Below, piece after piece: positions 1-8,297 of a DNA stretch of 61,377 bases (positions within the stretch are counted from its first letter, which is position 1; each line of letters opens with the position of its first letter). The position numbers and the translations under genes were made by a program. The notes beneath the pieces are model-generated. The model made no database searches and was not told where the DNA came from. It saw only the letters and a program-made list of their open reading frames with translations. This DNA comes from CAZVLQ01 sp964628185 (GTDB lineage Bacteria > Pseudomonadota > Zetaproteobacteria > Mariprofundales > Mariprofundaceae), in the NCBI GenBank assembly GCA_964628185.1, contig CAZVLQ010000011.1, forward strand, positions 1 through 61,377, given 5' to 3'.

Positions 1-1
1 G

Positions 2-490
2 AATATCTTCCTGATCGATGTGCTGCCTGCATGGCATTCAAACAGGGGAAAGCGGTTGGTCAAAGCGCCGAAAGTTCATCTGACGGATACGGGTCTGGCA
101 TCCGCATTGCTTGGCGTCAACCGGTGCCAACTGGAGGCGGACAGGGGGATGCTCGGTCATTTGCTGGAAAGCTTCGTGTATAATGAACTGTGCCGCCAGG
201 CAAGCTGGTGCGAAAGTGATGTCCGCTTTCATCATTTCAGGGACAAGGATCAGTACGAGGTCGATATTGTCATGGAACAACAAGGCGGCGGCATTGTGGG
301 CGTCGAAGTCAAGGCGGGAGCGACGCTGGATGGAGGGGACTTCAAAGGCCTGAGACGGTTGCGCTCCGTGGCGGGAGACAACTTCATCGTCGGCGTGGTG
401 CTTTACGATGGCGACATGATTCTGCCATTTGGAGAGGGCTTATTTGCCGTGCCCGTCAGCGCCCTGTGGGAGGGAAAGAAAGCAGACTGA
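2..490 (+). CDS. C-terminal part of a DUF4143-type AAA ATPase (cut by window edge)
   Basis: The reading frame is open from the first bases of the window, so only the last ~162 residues are seen. The stretch KVHLTDTGLASALLGV, followed by LGHLLESFVYNEL and a restriction-endonuclease-like core (QYEVDIVME...GVEVKAG), is characteristic of the DUF4143 domain that follows an AAA ATPase domain in a widespread family of poorly understood ATPases. The ATPase part lies outside the window. The role is unknown; such genes are common accessory genes, which fits the recombinase remnant next door. The family call is from motif recognition; no function is claimed. Confidence 0.8.
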   Translation, partial: NIFLIDVLPAWHSNRGKRLVKAPKVHLTDTGLASALLGVNRCQLEADRGMLGHLLESFVYNELCRQASWCESDVRFHHFRDKDQYEVDIVMEQQGGGIVGVEVKAGATLDGGDFKGLRRLRSVAGDNFIVGVVLYDGDMILPFGEGLFAVPVSALWEGKKAD

Positions 491-527
491 TCCGGTTACA
501 AAACATCGTTAGTGTCCTGCTCCGGCA

Positions 528-993
528 TCAAGGAACACCCTGCCTTTCCTGACGTTGTCGGCCGGCCTTGTCCAGCAGGGTGGCCAGGTCGGCGTTTCTC
601 AGGTGCGTATAGCGCTTCAGCATTTGCAGCCTCTTGTGGCCGGTGATGCTGGCAACCTGAAGATCGGTGAACAAGCCGGACTCCACGAAGCGGGAGGTAG
701 CCTCGTGACGCAGATCGTGGAAGCGTAATCCCTCGATACCGGGGCAGTCGCACGGCTTCTGCTTCCCTGAAGCATGCGCGTGCACATGTTCGCAGGCCCG
801 CCTGCAAGCGCGGGGAAAGGCCAGTTTGATCGCATTCTCGCTTGTCTGGAATACCCGGCCGTTCACTGAACGAGGCAGCTCGCGCACTGAGCGGTACATG
901 CCGGAACAGGGTTTTCCCTTTCGGATTCTTGTTCCTGCATTTCAGCATGCGCCTGTCGAAGTCGATGTCCTGCCAGCACAGTGCCAGGACTGT
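528..993 (-). pseudogene. Tyrosine recombinase/integrase remnant with frameshift
   Basis: Read on the minus strand, a first segment (about 993 to 876) encodes the end of a phage-type integrase core (WQDIDFDRRMLKCRNKN...RHVPLSARA). The continuation (LPRSVNGRVFQTSENAIKLAF) is only found in another frame, so there is a frameshift near 876-884. The second segment keeps the catalytic block LRFHDLRHEATSR and GHKRLQMLKRYTHLR, with the Arg, His-x-x-Arg, His and Tyr of the family. The N-terminal arm-binding and core-binding domains are missing, and in-frame stops lie just upstream. This is a dead, truncated integrase, probably left by a former mobile element to the left. Confidence 0.8.
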
Positions 994-1054
994 TCACGGC
1001 ACTGGAACTTGCTATAGTCACTGTATTGCTTTGGCGGTTCTCCGGGGGTGTGGA

Positions 1055-1855
1055 ATGAAAAAGGTGTTGATTGGCGTTGTTGTGTTGCTCGCGATTGTTG
1101 TCGGGGTGTCCGTCTTTGTTGTTTCATCCCTGGACGGCATCGTCAAGGGTGCGATTGAAACCTATGGTTCCGAAGCGACCGGAACACGGGTGAGCGTTGC
1201 TGATGTAAAAATCAGGATGAAATCGGGCGAGGGGACAATCCGGGGCTTGAACATTGCCAATCCAGGAGGGTTCAGCGATCCCAATATTTTCGAGCTGGGC
1301 ATGATCAGCGCCAGAATCAATACGGATACATTGATGCAGAACCCCGTTATCATCGAGAAGGTCAGTATCCGTTCTCCGGCGGTTTTTTATGAAATCAATA
1401 AATCCGGAGTCTCCAATGTGGATGTGCTAAGGAAGAATCTGGGCGGAAGCGGCGGCGGGCCGGGAGGTACGGCCCGGAGCGGTGGCGGCGAGCAGCTGAA
1501 AATGATCATCCGGAAACTGGTGGTTGAGGGCGGAAAGGTCAGGGTGAGGATCGCGGCCCTCGGCAACAGGGAACAGAATGTGAATATTCCCGCCATACGG
1601 CTTGCCAATGTGGGAAAGAAGAGCGGTGGCGTGACCGCTGCCGAGGTAGCGCAGATTCTGGGCAAACATCTGGTGAAGAACGTCAAGGCTTCGGTTGCCA
1701 CGCTGGGCGTGCGTCAATATCTCGGAAAATCAGCGGATGCATTCAAAAAAGGCGCGTTGGACAAGATCGGCCGGGTTGGCGGCGGACTTGGAAAAGCGGT
1801 TGGGGGCGCCGCCGGGCATATCGGCGGCGCATTAAAGGGCTTGCTCGGAAAATAG
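1055..1855 (+). CDS. AsmA/DUF748-like membrane-anchored protein
   Basis: The protein has 266 residues from the ATG at 1055; the frame is open further upstream, but this start gives a proper N-terminal membrane segment (residues 4-26, LIGVVVLLAIVVGVSVFVV). The following region, with VSVADVKIRMKSGEGTIRGLNIANP, resembles the N-terminus of AsmA-like/DUF748 proteins, which are anchored in the inner membrane and reach into the periplasm. The middle and the C-terminal third are rich in Gly, Lys and Ala (GGGLGKAVGGAAGHIGGALKG), which is low complexity. It stands alone between the integrase remnant and guaB. The family call is moderate; the precise function is unknown. Confidence 0.6.
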   Translation: MKKVLIGVVVLLAIVVGVSVFVVSSLDGIVKGAIETYGSEATGTRVSVADVKIRMKSGEGTIRGLNIANPGGFSDPNIFELGMISARINTDTLMQNPVIIEKVSIRSPAVFYEINKSGVSNVDVLRKNLGGSGGGPGGTARSGGGEQLKMIIRKLVVEGGKVRVRIAALGNREQNVNIPAIRLANVGKKSGGVTAAEVAQILGKHLVKNVKASVATLGVRQYLGKSADAFKKGALDKIGRVGGGLGKAVGGAAGHIGGALKGLLGK

Positions 1856-1963
1856 TCTCTGTAACACCCTTTTCAGCGCCCGGGAGTCTGTTGGGCCTGG
1901 CGGGATTGTGGATGGCTGGCAACTGACGGTGCGTAAACGCACGCAAGAAGGAGGATCAGGTAA

Positions 1964-2092
1964 TGCCGGGCGGCCAGAATGCCAGGCTTGATCGGGCAAT
2001 CCAGGGATCAGGGATCAGGGGTTCATTTGTGTCTTCTGTCCCCTGTCTTTCGTCTGCCGGGATATGTCCGCCTTCATGCAATATACGGGTTA
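1964..2092. repeat. Degraded copy of the TARCCCG element upstream of guaB
   Basis: Bases 1964-1995 match the interior of the 250-bp element seen at 48281-48530 (gcggccaggatgcc..gcctgatcggg with a few changes). Bases 2063-2092 match its right end (atgtccgccttcatgcaat followed by atacgggtta). The sequence between, about 1996-2060, is unrelated and contains the short direct repeat CAGGGATCAGGGATCAGGGG. The left end is missing. The 345-bp gap between the AsmA-like gene and guaB otherwise shows no gene. Confidence 0.7.
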
Positions 2093-2200
2093 ATTTCCCT
2101 ATTACAGCCATGCTGCTATCATGCGGCGCTCTTTAACCTGCATTTTCATGAGATTCATGCTGGAAAGGATAAAGATGAGTATTAACCAGAGAGGCTGTTA

Positions 2201-3670
2201 ATGGAATTGCTGGGCGATGGCCTGACCTTTGACGACGTGCTGCTGGTGCCGCGGGCCAGTTCCGTCCTGCCCGGAATGGCGGATGTTTCCACGCGTCTGA
2301 CGCGCAAGCTCAGGCTGAATATCCCCGTACTGTCGGCAGCCATGGATACGGTTACGGAATCTTCGGTGGCAATCTGCCTGGCGCAGGAAGGCGGCATTGG
2401 CGTTATCCATAAAAACCTGAAGCCGGAAAGGCAGGCGGCTGAAGTCCGCCGGGTCAAGCGCTTTGAAGCCGGCGTCGTGCAGGATCCGCTGACGGTCAGA
2501 GCCGATGATACGCTCGTGGCCGTTCGCAAGCTGGCGGAAGAGAACGGATTTTCCGGGTTTCCCGTGCTTGATGAAAATGACCGGATTTGTGGCGTTGTCA
2601 CCAATCGTGACATACGTTTCGAGACCGATCCGGACAAACCCGTGGTTGAGATGATGACGCCTCGTGAGCGCCTGGTGACGGTCAGTCCGGGGGCGGATCT
2701 GAATCATTGTAAAGAGTTGTTTCGCGAGCACCGCATTGAAAGGCTGCCGGTTGTGGATGCTGACTGGCGGCTGCACGGCATGGTAACCGTGCGGGATATC
2801 GAGAAATCCACGGCCTTCCCGCGCGCCGTGCGGGACGACCTGGGCCGCCTGCTCGTGGCCGCGGCCATCGGCGTCGGCGACAGGGAACTGGCTCGATTCG
2901 AGGCGCTGCTGGCGGCGGGCGTGGATGCCGTGGTGGTGGATACGGCGCATGGGCATTCCGACGGCGTGATCAATCAGGTGCGCGAGATCAAGCAGGCGCA
3001 TGGCGATGCCATCCAGGTGATCGGCGGCAATATTGCCACGGCGGAAGCGGTGCATGCGCTGGCGGATGCGGGCGCGGATGCGGTGAAGGTTGGCATAGGG
3101 CCGGGCTCGATCTGCACCACGCGCATGGTGGCCGGCGTGGGTGTACCACAGCTTACGGCCGTATTGCAGTGCGCCAAAGCCGGAAAAGAGGCGAGCGTGC
3201 CCGTGATTGCCGATGGCGGCATCAAGTTTTCCGGAGATTTTGCCAAGGCGGTGGCCGCGGGCGCGTCAGCCTGTATGTTTGGTTCGATGTTTGCCGGCAC
3301 GGATGAAGCGCCGGGAGAAAAAATCCTGTATCAGGGTCGCGCCTACAAGGCTTACCGGGGTATGGGATCAATCGGAGCCATGCAGGAGGGGAGCAAGGAC
3401 CGCTACTTTCAGAGTGATGTGGATGAGGCAATGAAGCTGGTGCCGGAGGGCATCGAAGGCCGCGTGGCCTACAAGGGGCCGTTGTCCGATATTCTGCATC
3501 AGCTTGTCGGCGGCCTGCGTTCCGCCATGGGCTACGTGGGTGCGGCCGGCATCGAGCAGATGCATCAGCGCGCGCAATTTGTGCGCATCACCGGCTCGGG
3601 CCTGCGTGAATCGCATGTGCATGACGTGACGATTATCAAGGAAGCTCCCAATTACCGGCTTGATTCCTGA
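2201..3670 (+). CDS. guaB: Inosine-5'-monophosphate dehydrogenase
   Basis: GuaB oxidises IMP to XMP with NAD+, the first committed step of GMP synthesis. The 489-residue protein has the usual length and layout: a TIM barrel (FDDVLLVPRASSVLP near the N-terminus) interrupted by a pair of CBS domains (about residues 95-205), then GIGPGSICTTR with the catalytic cysteine, the phosphate-binding VIADGGIKFSGDFAKA and the flap YRGMGSIGAMQ. The ATG at 2201 follows a weak Shine-Dalgarno (gagaggctgtta). guaA follows 28 bp downstream, the usual guaBA operon. The start seems slightly shorter than in E. coli, but no core element is lost. Confidence 0.97.
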   Translation: MELLGDGLTFDDVLLVPRASSVLPGMADVSTRLTRKLRLNIPVLSAAMDTVTESSVAICLAQEGGIGVIHKNLKPERQAAEVRRVKRFEAGVVQDPLTVRADDTLVAVRKLAEENGFSGFPVLDENDRICGVVTNRDIRFETDPDKPVVEMMTPRERLVTVSPGADLNHCKELFREHRIERLPVVDADWRLHGMVTVRDIEKSTAFPRAVRDDLGRLLVAAAIGVGDRELARFEALLAAGVDAVVVDTAHGHSDGVINQVREIKQAHGDAIQVIGGNIATAEAVHALADAGADAVKVGIGPGSICTTRMVAGVGVPQLTAVLQCAKAGKEASVPVIADGGIKFSGDFAKAVAAGASACMFGSMFAGTDEAPGEKILYQGRAYKAYRGMGSIGAMQEGSKDRYFQSDVDEAMKLVPEGIEGRVAYKGPLSDILHQLVGGLRSAMGYVGAAGIEQMHQRAQFVRITGSGLRESHVHDVTIIKEAPNYRLDS

Positions 3671-3698
3671 CAGACAACCGCAAGGGTGCGGATAAGCA

Positions 3699-5237
3699 AT
3701 GGAAAAAATCCTGATTCTGGACTTTGGTTCGCAATATACGCAGTTGATTGCCCGGCGCATTCGCGAGGCGCATGTTTATTGCGAGATCCATCCGTGTACG
3801 GTGGATGGCGCATTCATCCGTGAATTTGACGCCGGGGGCATCGTGCTTTCCGGTGGCCCGGCCTCCGTGCTGGATGACGGCGCCCCGCTCGTGGATGACT
3901 GTGTATTTGAGCTCGGCGTTCCCGTGCTTGGTATCTGCTATGGCATGCAACTGATGACCCACATGCTCGGTGGTGAGGTTGGCCGGGCGGAGCAGCGCGA
4001 ATATGGCCGGGTGCGTGTGCTGATCGATGATGCCAGCGATTTTTTTGCGCCGGTGGCGGGCAATCGCGACATTGAGGTGTGGATGAGTCACGGTGACCGG
4101 ATCGAGCACCCGCCCGCGGGATTCGTGAATATCGGGCATTCATCCAATGCGCCGTACGCGGCTTTTGCCGATCATACGCGGCACTTTTACGGCATCCAGT
4201 TTCATCCCGAAGTGGTGCATACGCCGGAGGGCGCGGCACTGCTGTCCCATTTTGCCCGCTCCGTCTGCGGTTGCGCCGGCGACTGGACCATGGGTTCCTA
4301 CGCCGAAATCGCAAAGCGGCAGATTCGCGAACAGGTCGGCGGGAAAAAGGTGCTCTGCGCCCTGTCCGGCGGCGTGGATTCTTCGGTTGTGGCCGTGCTG
4401 ATTCACGAGGCCATCGGTGAACAGTTGACCTGTGTGTTTGTCAACAACGGTCTGCTCAGGCTCGGCGAGGCTGAAAAGGTGCAGCAGGTGTTTTGCGGAG
4501 AGTTCAATATTCGTCTGAACTATGTGGATGCCGGGGAACGTTTTCTGCGACTGCTGGCCGGCGTGGCCGATCCTGAAGAGAAGCGGAAATGTATCGGACG
4601 GGAATTTATCGCTGTTTTTGAGGAAGAAGCGGGCAAGATCGGCCATGTTGATTTTCTCGCCCAGGGGACACTGTATCCCGATGTAATTGAGTCCGTTTCA
4701 TTCAGGGGTCCAAGCGCGGTGATCAAGAGCCACCATAACGTGGGTGGGCTGCCGGCGCGCATGAAGATGGAACTGATTGAACCTCTGCGCGAACTGTTCA
4801 AGGATGAGGTGCGCGAACTGGGCCGGGAGCTGGGCATACCCGAGGAGATCATTGGCCGCCAGCCCTTCCCGGGCCCGGGCCTGGCCATTCGCTGTCTGGG
4901 CGAGGTGACGCGGGAAAGGCTGGACATTCTGCGCCGCGCCGATGCCATCGTGCTGGAGGAAATCAAGTCGGCGGGACTGTATCAGCAGATATGGCAGAGT
5001 TTCGCCGTTCTGCTGCCGGTGCGGTCGGTCGGCGTGATGGGCGATGAGCGTACCTACGAGAGCTGTATCGCCCTGCGCGCGGTAGAATCGCTGGATGGCA
5101 TGACGGCGGATTTTTCGCATCTTCCGCATGCCCTGCTGGGCCAGATCACCAATCGAATTATCAACGAGGTCAAGGGTGTCAACCGGGTGGTCTATGATGT
5201 TACCAGCAAGCCGCCCGGGACGATTGAATGGGAATAG
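3699..5237 (+). CDS. guaA: GMP synthase (glutamine-hydrolysing)
   Basis: GuaA aminates XMP to GMP using glutamine and ATP. The 512-residue protein has an N-terminal class I glutamine amidotransferase domain with Cys80 in GICYGMQ and His169/Glu171 in FHPEV, an ATP-pyrophosphatase domain with the PP-loop SGGVDSS (223-229), and the C-terminal dimerisation domain ending in TSKPPGTIEWE. It forms an operon with guaB. The TAG stop is the first three bases of a 140-bp inverted-repeat element, so the element abuts the gene exactly at its end; the conserved C-terminal IEWE shows no coding sequence was lost. Confidence 0.97.
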   Translation: MEKILILDFGSQYTQLIARRIREAHVYCEIHPCTVDGAFIREFDAGGIVLSGGPASVLDDGAPLVDDCVFELGVPVLGICYGMQLMTHMLGGEVGRAEQREYGRVRVLIDDASDFFAPVAGNRDIEVWMSHGDRIEHPPAGFVNIGHSSNAPYAAFADHTRHFYGIQFHPEVVHTPEGAALLSHFARSVCGCAGDWTMGSYAEIAKRQIREQVGGKKVLCALSGGVDSSVVAVLIHEAIGEQLTCVFVNNGLLRLGEAEKVQQVFCGEFNIRLNYVDAGERFLRLLAGVADPEEKRKCIGREFIAVFEEEAGKIGHVDFLAQGTLYPDVIESVSFRGPSAVIKSHHNVGGLPARMKMELIEPLRELFKDEVRELGRELGIPEEIIGRQPFPGPGLAIRCLGEVTRERLDILRRADAIVLEEIKSAGLYQQIWQSFAVLLPVRSVGVMGDERTYESCIALRAVESLDGMTADFSHLPHALLGQITNRIINEVKGVNRVVYDVTSKPPGTIEWE

Positions 5238-5374
5238 CTACTCAGGAGCCCCGTCTTTTCCTCCATGGCGGCGTTGCTGCGATGCTCGAATCCTCACGTA
5301 TAAACACATATGCTACGGATTCTGCGCTTCTCACGCCTTGCCATGAAGCAAAATCCAAGGCTTCTGAGTAGCTA
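5235..5374. mobile_element. 140-bp MITE-like inverted-repeat element after guaA
   Basis: The stretch begins TAGCTACTCAGGAGCC and ends GGCTTCTGAGTAGCTA; these 16-bp ends are inverted copies with one mismatch. The interior has no ORF of note. It fills nearly the whole gap between guaA and the FKBP gene and supplies the guaA stop codon (TAG). Size, terminal inverted repeats and lack of coding capacity suggest a non-autonomous miniature element, or a large transcribed hairpin that also acts at the end of the guaBA transcript. No second copy occurs in the window. Confidence 0.6.
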
Positions 5375-5405
5375 TGAATTGGAATAAAACTCAAGGAGCC
5401 AATGA

Positions 5406-6122
5406 ATGAAGAAACATATTGCATGTGCCGCGATCCTGCTGATGGCGGGTTGCACCGCCGGTTCACAGCACGCGGCGAATCAGAAAAAGGGTGTAAGCCT
5501 GGGTAGCGAGTCAGAGAAATTCAGCTATGCCATCGGGCTCGATATTGGCCATTCGTTGAAGCGAATCGGCACGAAAATTGATCTGGACGCCTTTGATGCA
5601 GCCGTGGCCACCGTCATGCTCGACCGGAAGCCTGCTCTGACGGCACAGGATGCGGCCCGGGCCAAAAAGATTGTGTTCAAAAAACAGCAGGAAAAGTTTT
5701 TGTCCAGGCGTAAGGCCCAGGCCGTGAAAAACAGGAAAGAGGGTGATGCGTTTCTGGCCGGGAATGCAAAAAAGCCGGGTGTTCAGGTTACCGCCAGCGG
5801 CCTGCAGTATCAGGTGCTGAAAGCGGGAAGCGGGCCGAAGCCCAAAGCCACGGACAGGGTGAAGGTGAACTACAAGGGTACGCTGATCGACGGGACCGAG
5901 TTTGATTCCTCCTACAAGCGCGGCAAGCCGGTCACGTTCCCGCTGAACAGGGTGATCAGGGGCTGGACGGAAGGTCTGCAATTGATGCCCGTGGGCAGCA
6001 AATACCGGTTCTTTCTTCCATCGCAACTGGCCTATGGGGAACAGGGCGCCGGCAGCCGTATCGGGCCGGATTCCACGCTCGTTTTTGATATTGAACTGCT
6101 GAGCATCGAAGGAAGGAAATAG
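5406..6122 (+). CDS. FKBP-type peptidyl-prolyl isomerase, lipoprotein (FkpA/Mip-like)
   Basis: The 238-residue protein starts with a lipoprotein signal peptide (MKKHIACAAILLMAGC, lipobox LMAGC), so it should be a membrane-anchored periplasmic protein. Residues ~30-115 form the helical FKBP N-terminal dimerisation region (SYAIGLDIGHSLKR), and residues ~125-238 the FKBP domain (VKVNYKGTLIDGTEFDSSYKRG, VIRGWTEGLQLMPVGSKYRFFLPSQLAYGEQG). It is likely a chaperone and prolyl isomerase for envelope proteins, as Mip and FkpA are. ffh starts 8 bp after its stop, so the two may be cotranscribed. Confidence 0.93.
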   Translation: MKKHIACAAILLMAGCTAGSQHAANQKKGVSLGSESEKFSYAIGLDIGHSLKRIGTKIDLDAFDAAVATVMLDRKPALTAQDAARAKKIVFKKQQEKFLSRRKAQAVKNRKEGDAFLAGNAKKPGVQVTASGLQYQVLKAGSGPKPKATDRVKVNYKGTLIDGTEFDSSYKRGKPVTFPLNRVIRGWTEGLQLMPVGSKYRFFLPSQLAYGEQGAGSRIGPDSTLVFDIELLSIEGRK

Positions 6123-6130
6123 GCGCGTCC

Positions 6131-7483
6131 GTGTTGAGTCGTCTGACTGAAAAGCTGGGAGGCATTGCCGGGCGTCTGCGCGGTGCGGCGCGTGTTTCCG
6201 AGGCCGATCTGGATGCCACCCTGCGGGAAATGCGTATCGCGCTGCTGGAAGCGGATGTAGCCCTGCCGGTGGTGCGGCAGTTGATGGCGGACGTACGTGA
6301 GCGCGCACTTGGCTCGGAAGTTGCAAAAAGTCTGAATCCGGGGCAGGTCATCGTCAAAATCCTGCATGATGTGCTGACGGACCTGCTGGGCGGCCAGCGC
6401 CGGGAACTGGATATCTCGAAAATCCCGTCGGTCATTTTGCTGTGCGGCCTGCAGGGCGCGGGCAAGACGACTACGGCCGGCAAACTGGCGCACCTGCTTC
6501 AGGGACAGGGCAAACGGGTGGCACTGACCAGCGTGGATGCAACCCGGCCCGCGGCACGTGAGCAACTAAAGGTGCTCGCCGGACAGGTGGACGTGCCTTA
6601 TATCGAAGGCATCGGCTCAGCGCCCGTGGCCATGGCCAAATCCGCGCTGAACGAGGCCCGGACCGGTGGCCGCCATGTGCTGATTCTGGATACGGCCGGC
6701 CGTCAGGTCGCGGACGATGCGCTGATGTCAGAAATCCGCGAGGTGGCCGCCGCCGTGAATGCAAGCGAACGCCTGCTCGTTCTGGATTCGATGGCCGGCC
6801 AGAGCGCATTGACCATCGCCGCGCAGTTCCATGCCTCGGTGGATCTTTCCGGCTGTATCCTGACCAAGACGGATGCGGATGTACGCGGTGGCGCGGCGCT
6901 TTCGGTGGCGCATGTCACCGGCATTCCCGTGCGCTATATCGGTACCGGCGAGAAGATAGCCGCCTTCGAATTTTTTGATCCGCGGCGTTTTTCCGGGCGC
7001 ATTCTCGGTCAGGGCGATGTGGTCGGACTGGTTGAAAAAGTACAGGCCGGCGTGGATCGGGAACAGGCCGAAAGAATGGCGAAGAAGGTCAGGAAAGGCG
7101 CGTTTGATCTGATGGATTTCGCCGAGCAGCTGGGCCAGATGCAGAAAATGGGCGGCATGTCTTCGATGCTGAAGATGCTGCCGGGCATGAACCTGCCGGC
7201 CGAAAAACTGGCACAGATGGACGATGGGCCAGTGAGACGCATGCAGGCGATGGTCTATTCGATGACGCCGAAGGAGCGCAGGTATCCCAGGATCGTCAAT
7301 GGCAGCCGCAAACGGCGTATTGCCGCCGGTTCCGGCACCAGCATCCAGGAGATCAATCAGATGCTGAAACAGTTCGCCCAAATGCAGAAGATGATGAAAA
7401 AGATGAAAGGAGCGAAAGGCCGTCGCATGATGGCGCAGATGGCCGGCCGCTTCGGCGGTATGCCGGGCATGCCGAAGATGTAA
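6131..7483 (+). CDS. ffh: Signal recognition particle GTPase Ffh
   Basis: Ffh binds 4.5S RNA and signal sequences of nascent inner-membrane proteins and works with FtsY. The 450-residue protein starts at GTG 6131 and has the N domain (1-85), the G domain with P-loop GLQGAGKTT and DTAGRQ, and a Met-rich M domain with SMTPKER and NGSRKRRIAAGSGTSIQEINQMLKQF. Some GTPase motifs are unusual: DATRPAAREQL where DVYRPAAIEQL is typical, AGQSAL for TGQDA, and TKTDADVRGGAA for TKLDGDARGGAA. The M domain is normal, so it should still bind RNA. Confidence 0.95.
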   Translation: MLSRLTEKLGGIAGRLRGAARVSEADLDATLREMRIALLEADVALPVVRQLMADVRERALGSEVAKSLNPGQVIVKILHDVLTDLLGGQRRELDISKIPSVILLCGLQGAGKTTTAGKLAHLLQGQGKRVALTSVDATRPAAREQLKVLAGQVDVPYIEGIGSAPVAMAKSALNEARTGGRHVLILDTAGRQVADDALMSEIREVAAAVNASERLLVLDSMAGQSALTIAAQFHASVDLSGCILTKTDADVRGGAALSVAHVTGIPVRYIGTGEKIAAFEFFDPRRFSGRILGQGDVVGLVEKVQAGVDREQAERMAKKVRKGAFDLMDFAEQLGQMQKMGGMSSMLKMLPGMNLPAEKLAQMDDGPVRRMQAMVYSMTPKERRYPRIVNGSRKRRIAAGSGTSIQEINQMLKQFAQMQKMMKKMKGAKGRRMMAQMAGRFGGMPGMPKM

Positions 7484-7492
7484 TGTGCAGGT

Positions 7493-7732
7493 ATGTCGAC
7501 CACTTTCAGCATCCGCGTTGAATGCTATGCGGGCCACAGAGGCGAGCAGATCCCCCGTCGTTTTTATCCGGGCGAGCACTGTGTTGAGGTGCTTCGGGTG
7601 CTTGATGCATGGCTTGCCCCCGATCATCGTTATTTCAAGGTTCAGGGTGACGACGAGGCCGTTTACATCCTGCGCCAGGATACAGAATCGGGCATCTGGG
7701 TATTAACCATGTTTGACAGTGGCTTGCCCTGA
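7493..7732 (+). CDS. Conserved hypothetical small protein
   Basis: The 79-residue ORF starts at ATG 7493, 9 bp after the ffh stop, with a weak GCAGGT in front. The sequence (VRVECYAG-like start, PRRFYPGEHCVEVLRVLDAWLAPDHRYFKVQGDD, then a Tyr-Ile-Leu-Arg-x-Asp segment) looks like a compact mostly-beta protein, with no signal peptide or membrane segment. I recall similar short proteins in other gammaproteobacteria but cannot name a function. It probably shares the ffh transcript. Confidence 0.7.
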   Translation: MSTTFSIRVECYAGHRGEQIPRRFYPGEHCVEVLRVLDAWLAPDHRYFKVQGDDEAVYILRQDTESGIWVLTMFDSGLP

Positions 7733-7813
7733 CCTTTACACACAAGTCATGTCCCCGCTTTTCCCCGTGGATAATGATGGCGATGGGCGTCCCTTTAGCA
7801 GGGCTACTTTTTC

Positions 7814-7842
7814 TTGCTCCGGAGTTGCCGGCCGTCTATAGT
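7814..7842 (+). promoter_or_regulatory. Probable sigma70 promoter of the rpsP operon
   Basis: TTGCTC (7814-7819) and TATAGT (7837-7842) are separated by 17 bp and lie 33 bp before the rpsP start, which also has a good Shine-Dalgarno (CCGGAGG, 7858-7864). Inferred from sequence only. Confidence 0.55.
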
Positions 7843-7874
7843 GCGCCGCCTGATTTTCCGGAGGTATTGATTTT

Positions 7875-8297
7875 ATGGCAACCGTAATTCGTCTGCAGCG
7901 TGGCGGGCGCAAGAAGCGTCCGTTTTATTCCATCGTGGTGATGGATTCCCGCAAACGCCGCGATGGCGCCTTTATCGAAAAGCTTGGTTACTACGATCCC
8001 TGCAGGGAGCCCGACGTGATTGAGTTGAATCTGGAGCGTGTGAAAGTCTGGACCGATGAGGGTGCGCAGGTGTCTCCACGCGTCGCCGGTTTGATCAAAC
8101 TTGTGGAAAGTCCTGATTTGGCAGAGAAGGTCAAAGTCAATGCTGCCGAGGTGGAAGCTGCAATTGAAGAACCGGCGGAAGAAGCTCCGGCTGAGGAAGC
8201 TGCTGCCGCGGAGCCCGAGAAAGCGGAAGCTGCTAAAGAACCGGCTGAAAAAAAGAAGGCTGCTGTGAAAAAGGACGAGGAAAAGGCTGACGCCTGA
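7875..8297 (+). CDS. rpsP: 30S ribosomal protein S16
   Basis: Residues 1-85 are a standard S16 (MATVIRLQRGGRKKRPFYSIVVMDSRKRRDGAFIEKLGYYDP split here only for description). The protein is 140 residues, against ~82-90 in many bacteria, because of a low-complexity tail rich in Ala, Glu, Pro and Lys (EEPAEEAPAEEAAAAEPEKAEA). Such charged S16 tails occur in several proteobacteria. It is the first gene of the rpsP-rimM-trmD cluster and follows the promoter at 7814-7842. It is a structural and assembly protein of the small subunit. Confidence 0.97.
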   Translation: MATVIRLQRGGRKKRPFYSIVVMDSRKRRDGAFIEKLGYYDPCREPDVIELNLERVKVWTDEGAQVSPRVAGLIKLVESPDLAEKVKVNAAEVEAAIEEPAEEAPAEEAAAAEPEKAEAAKEPAEKKKAAVKKDEEKADA

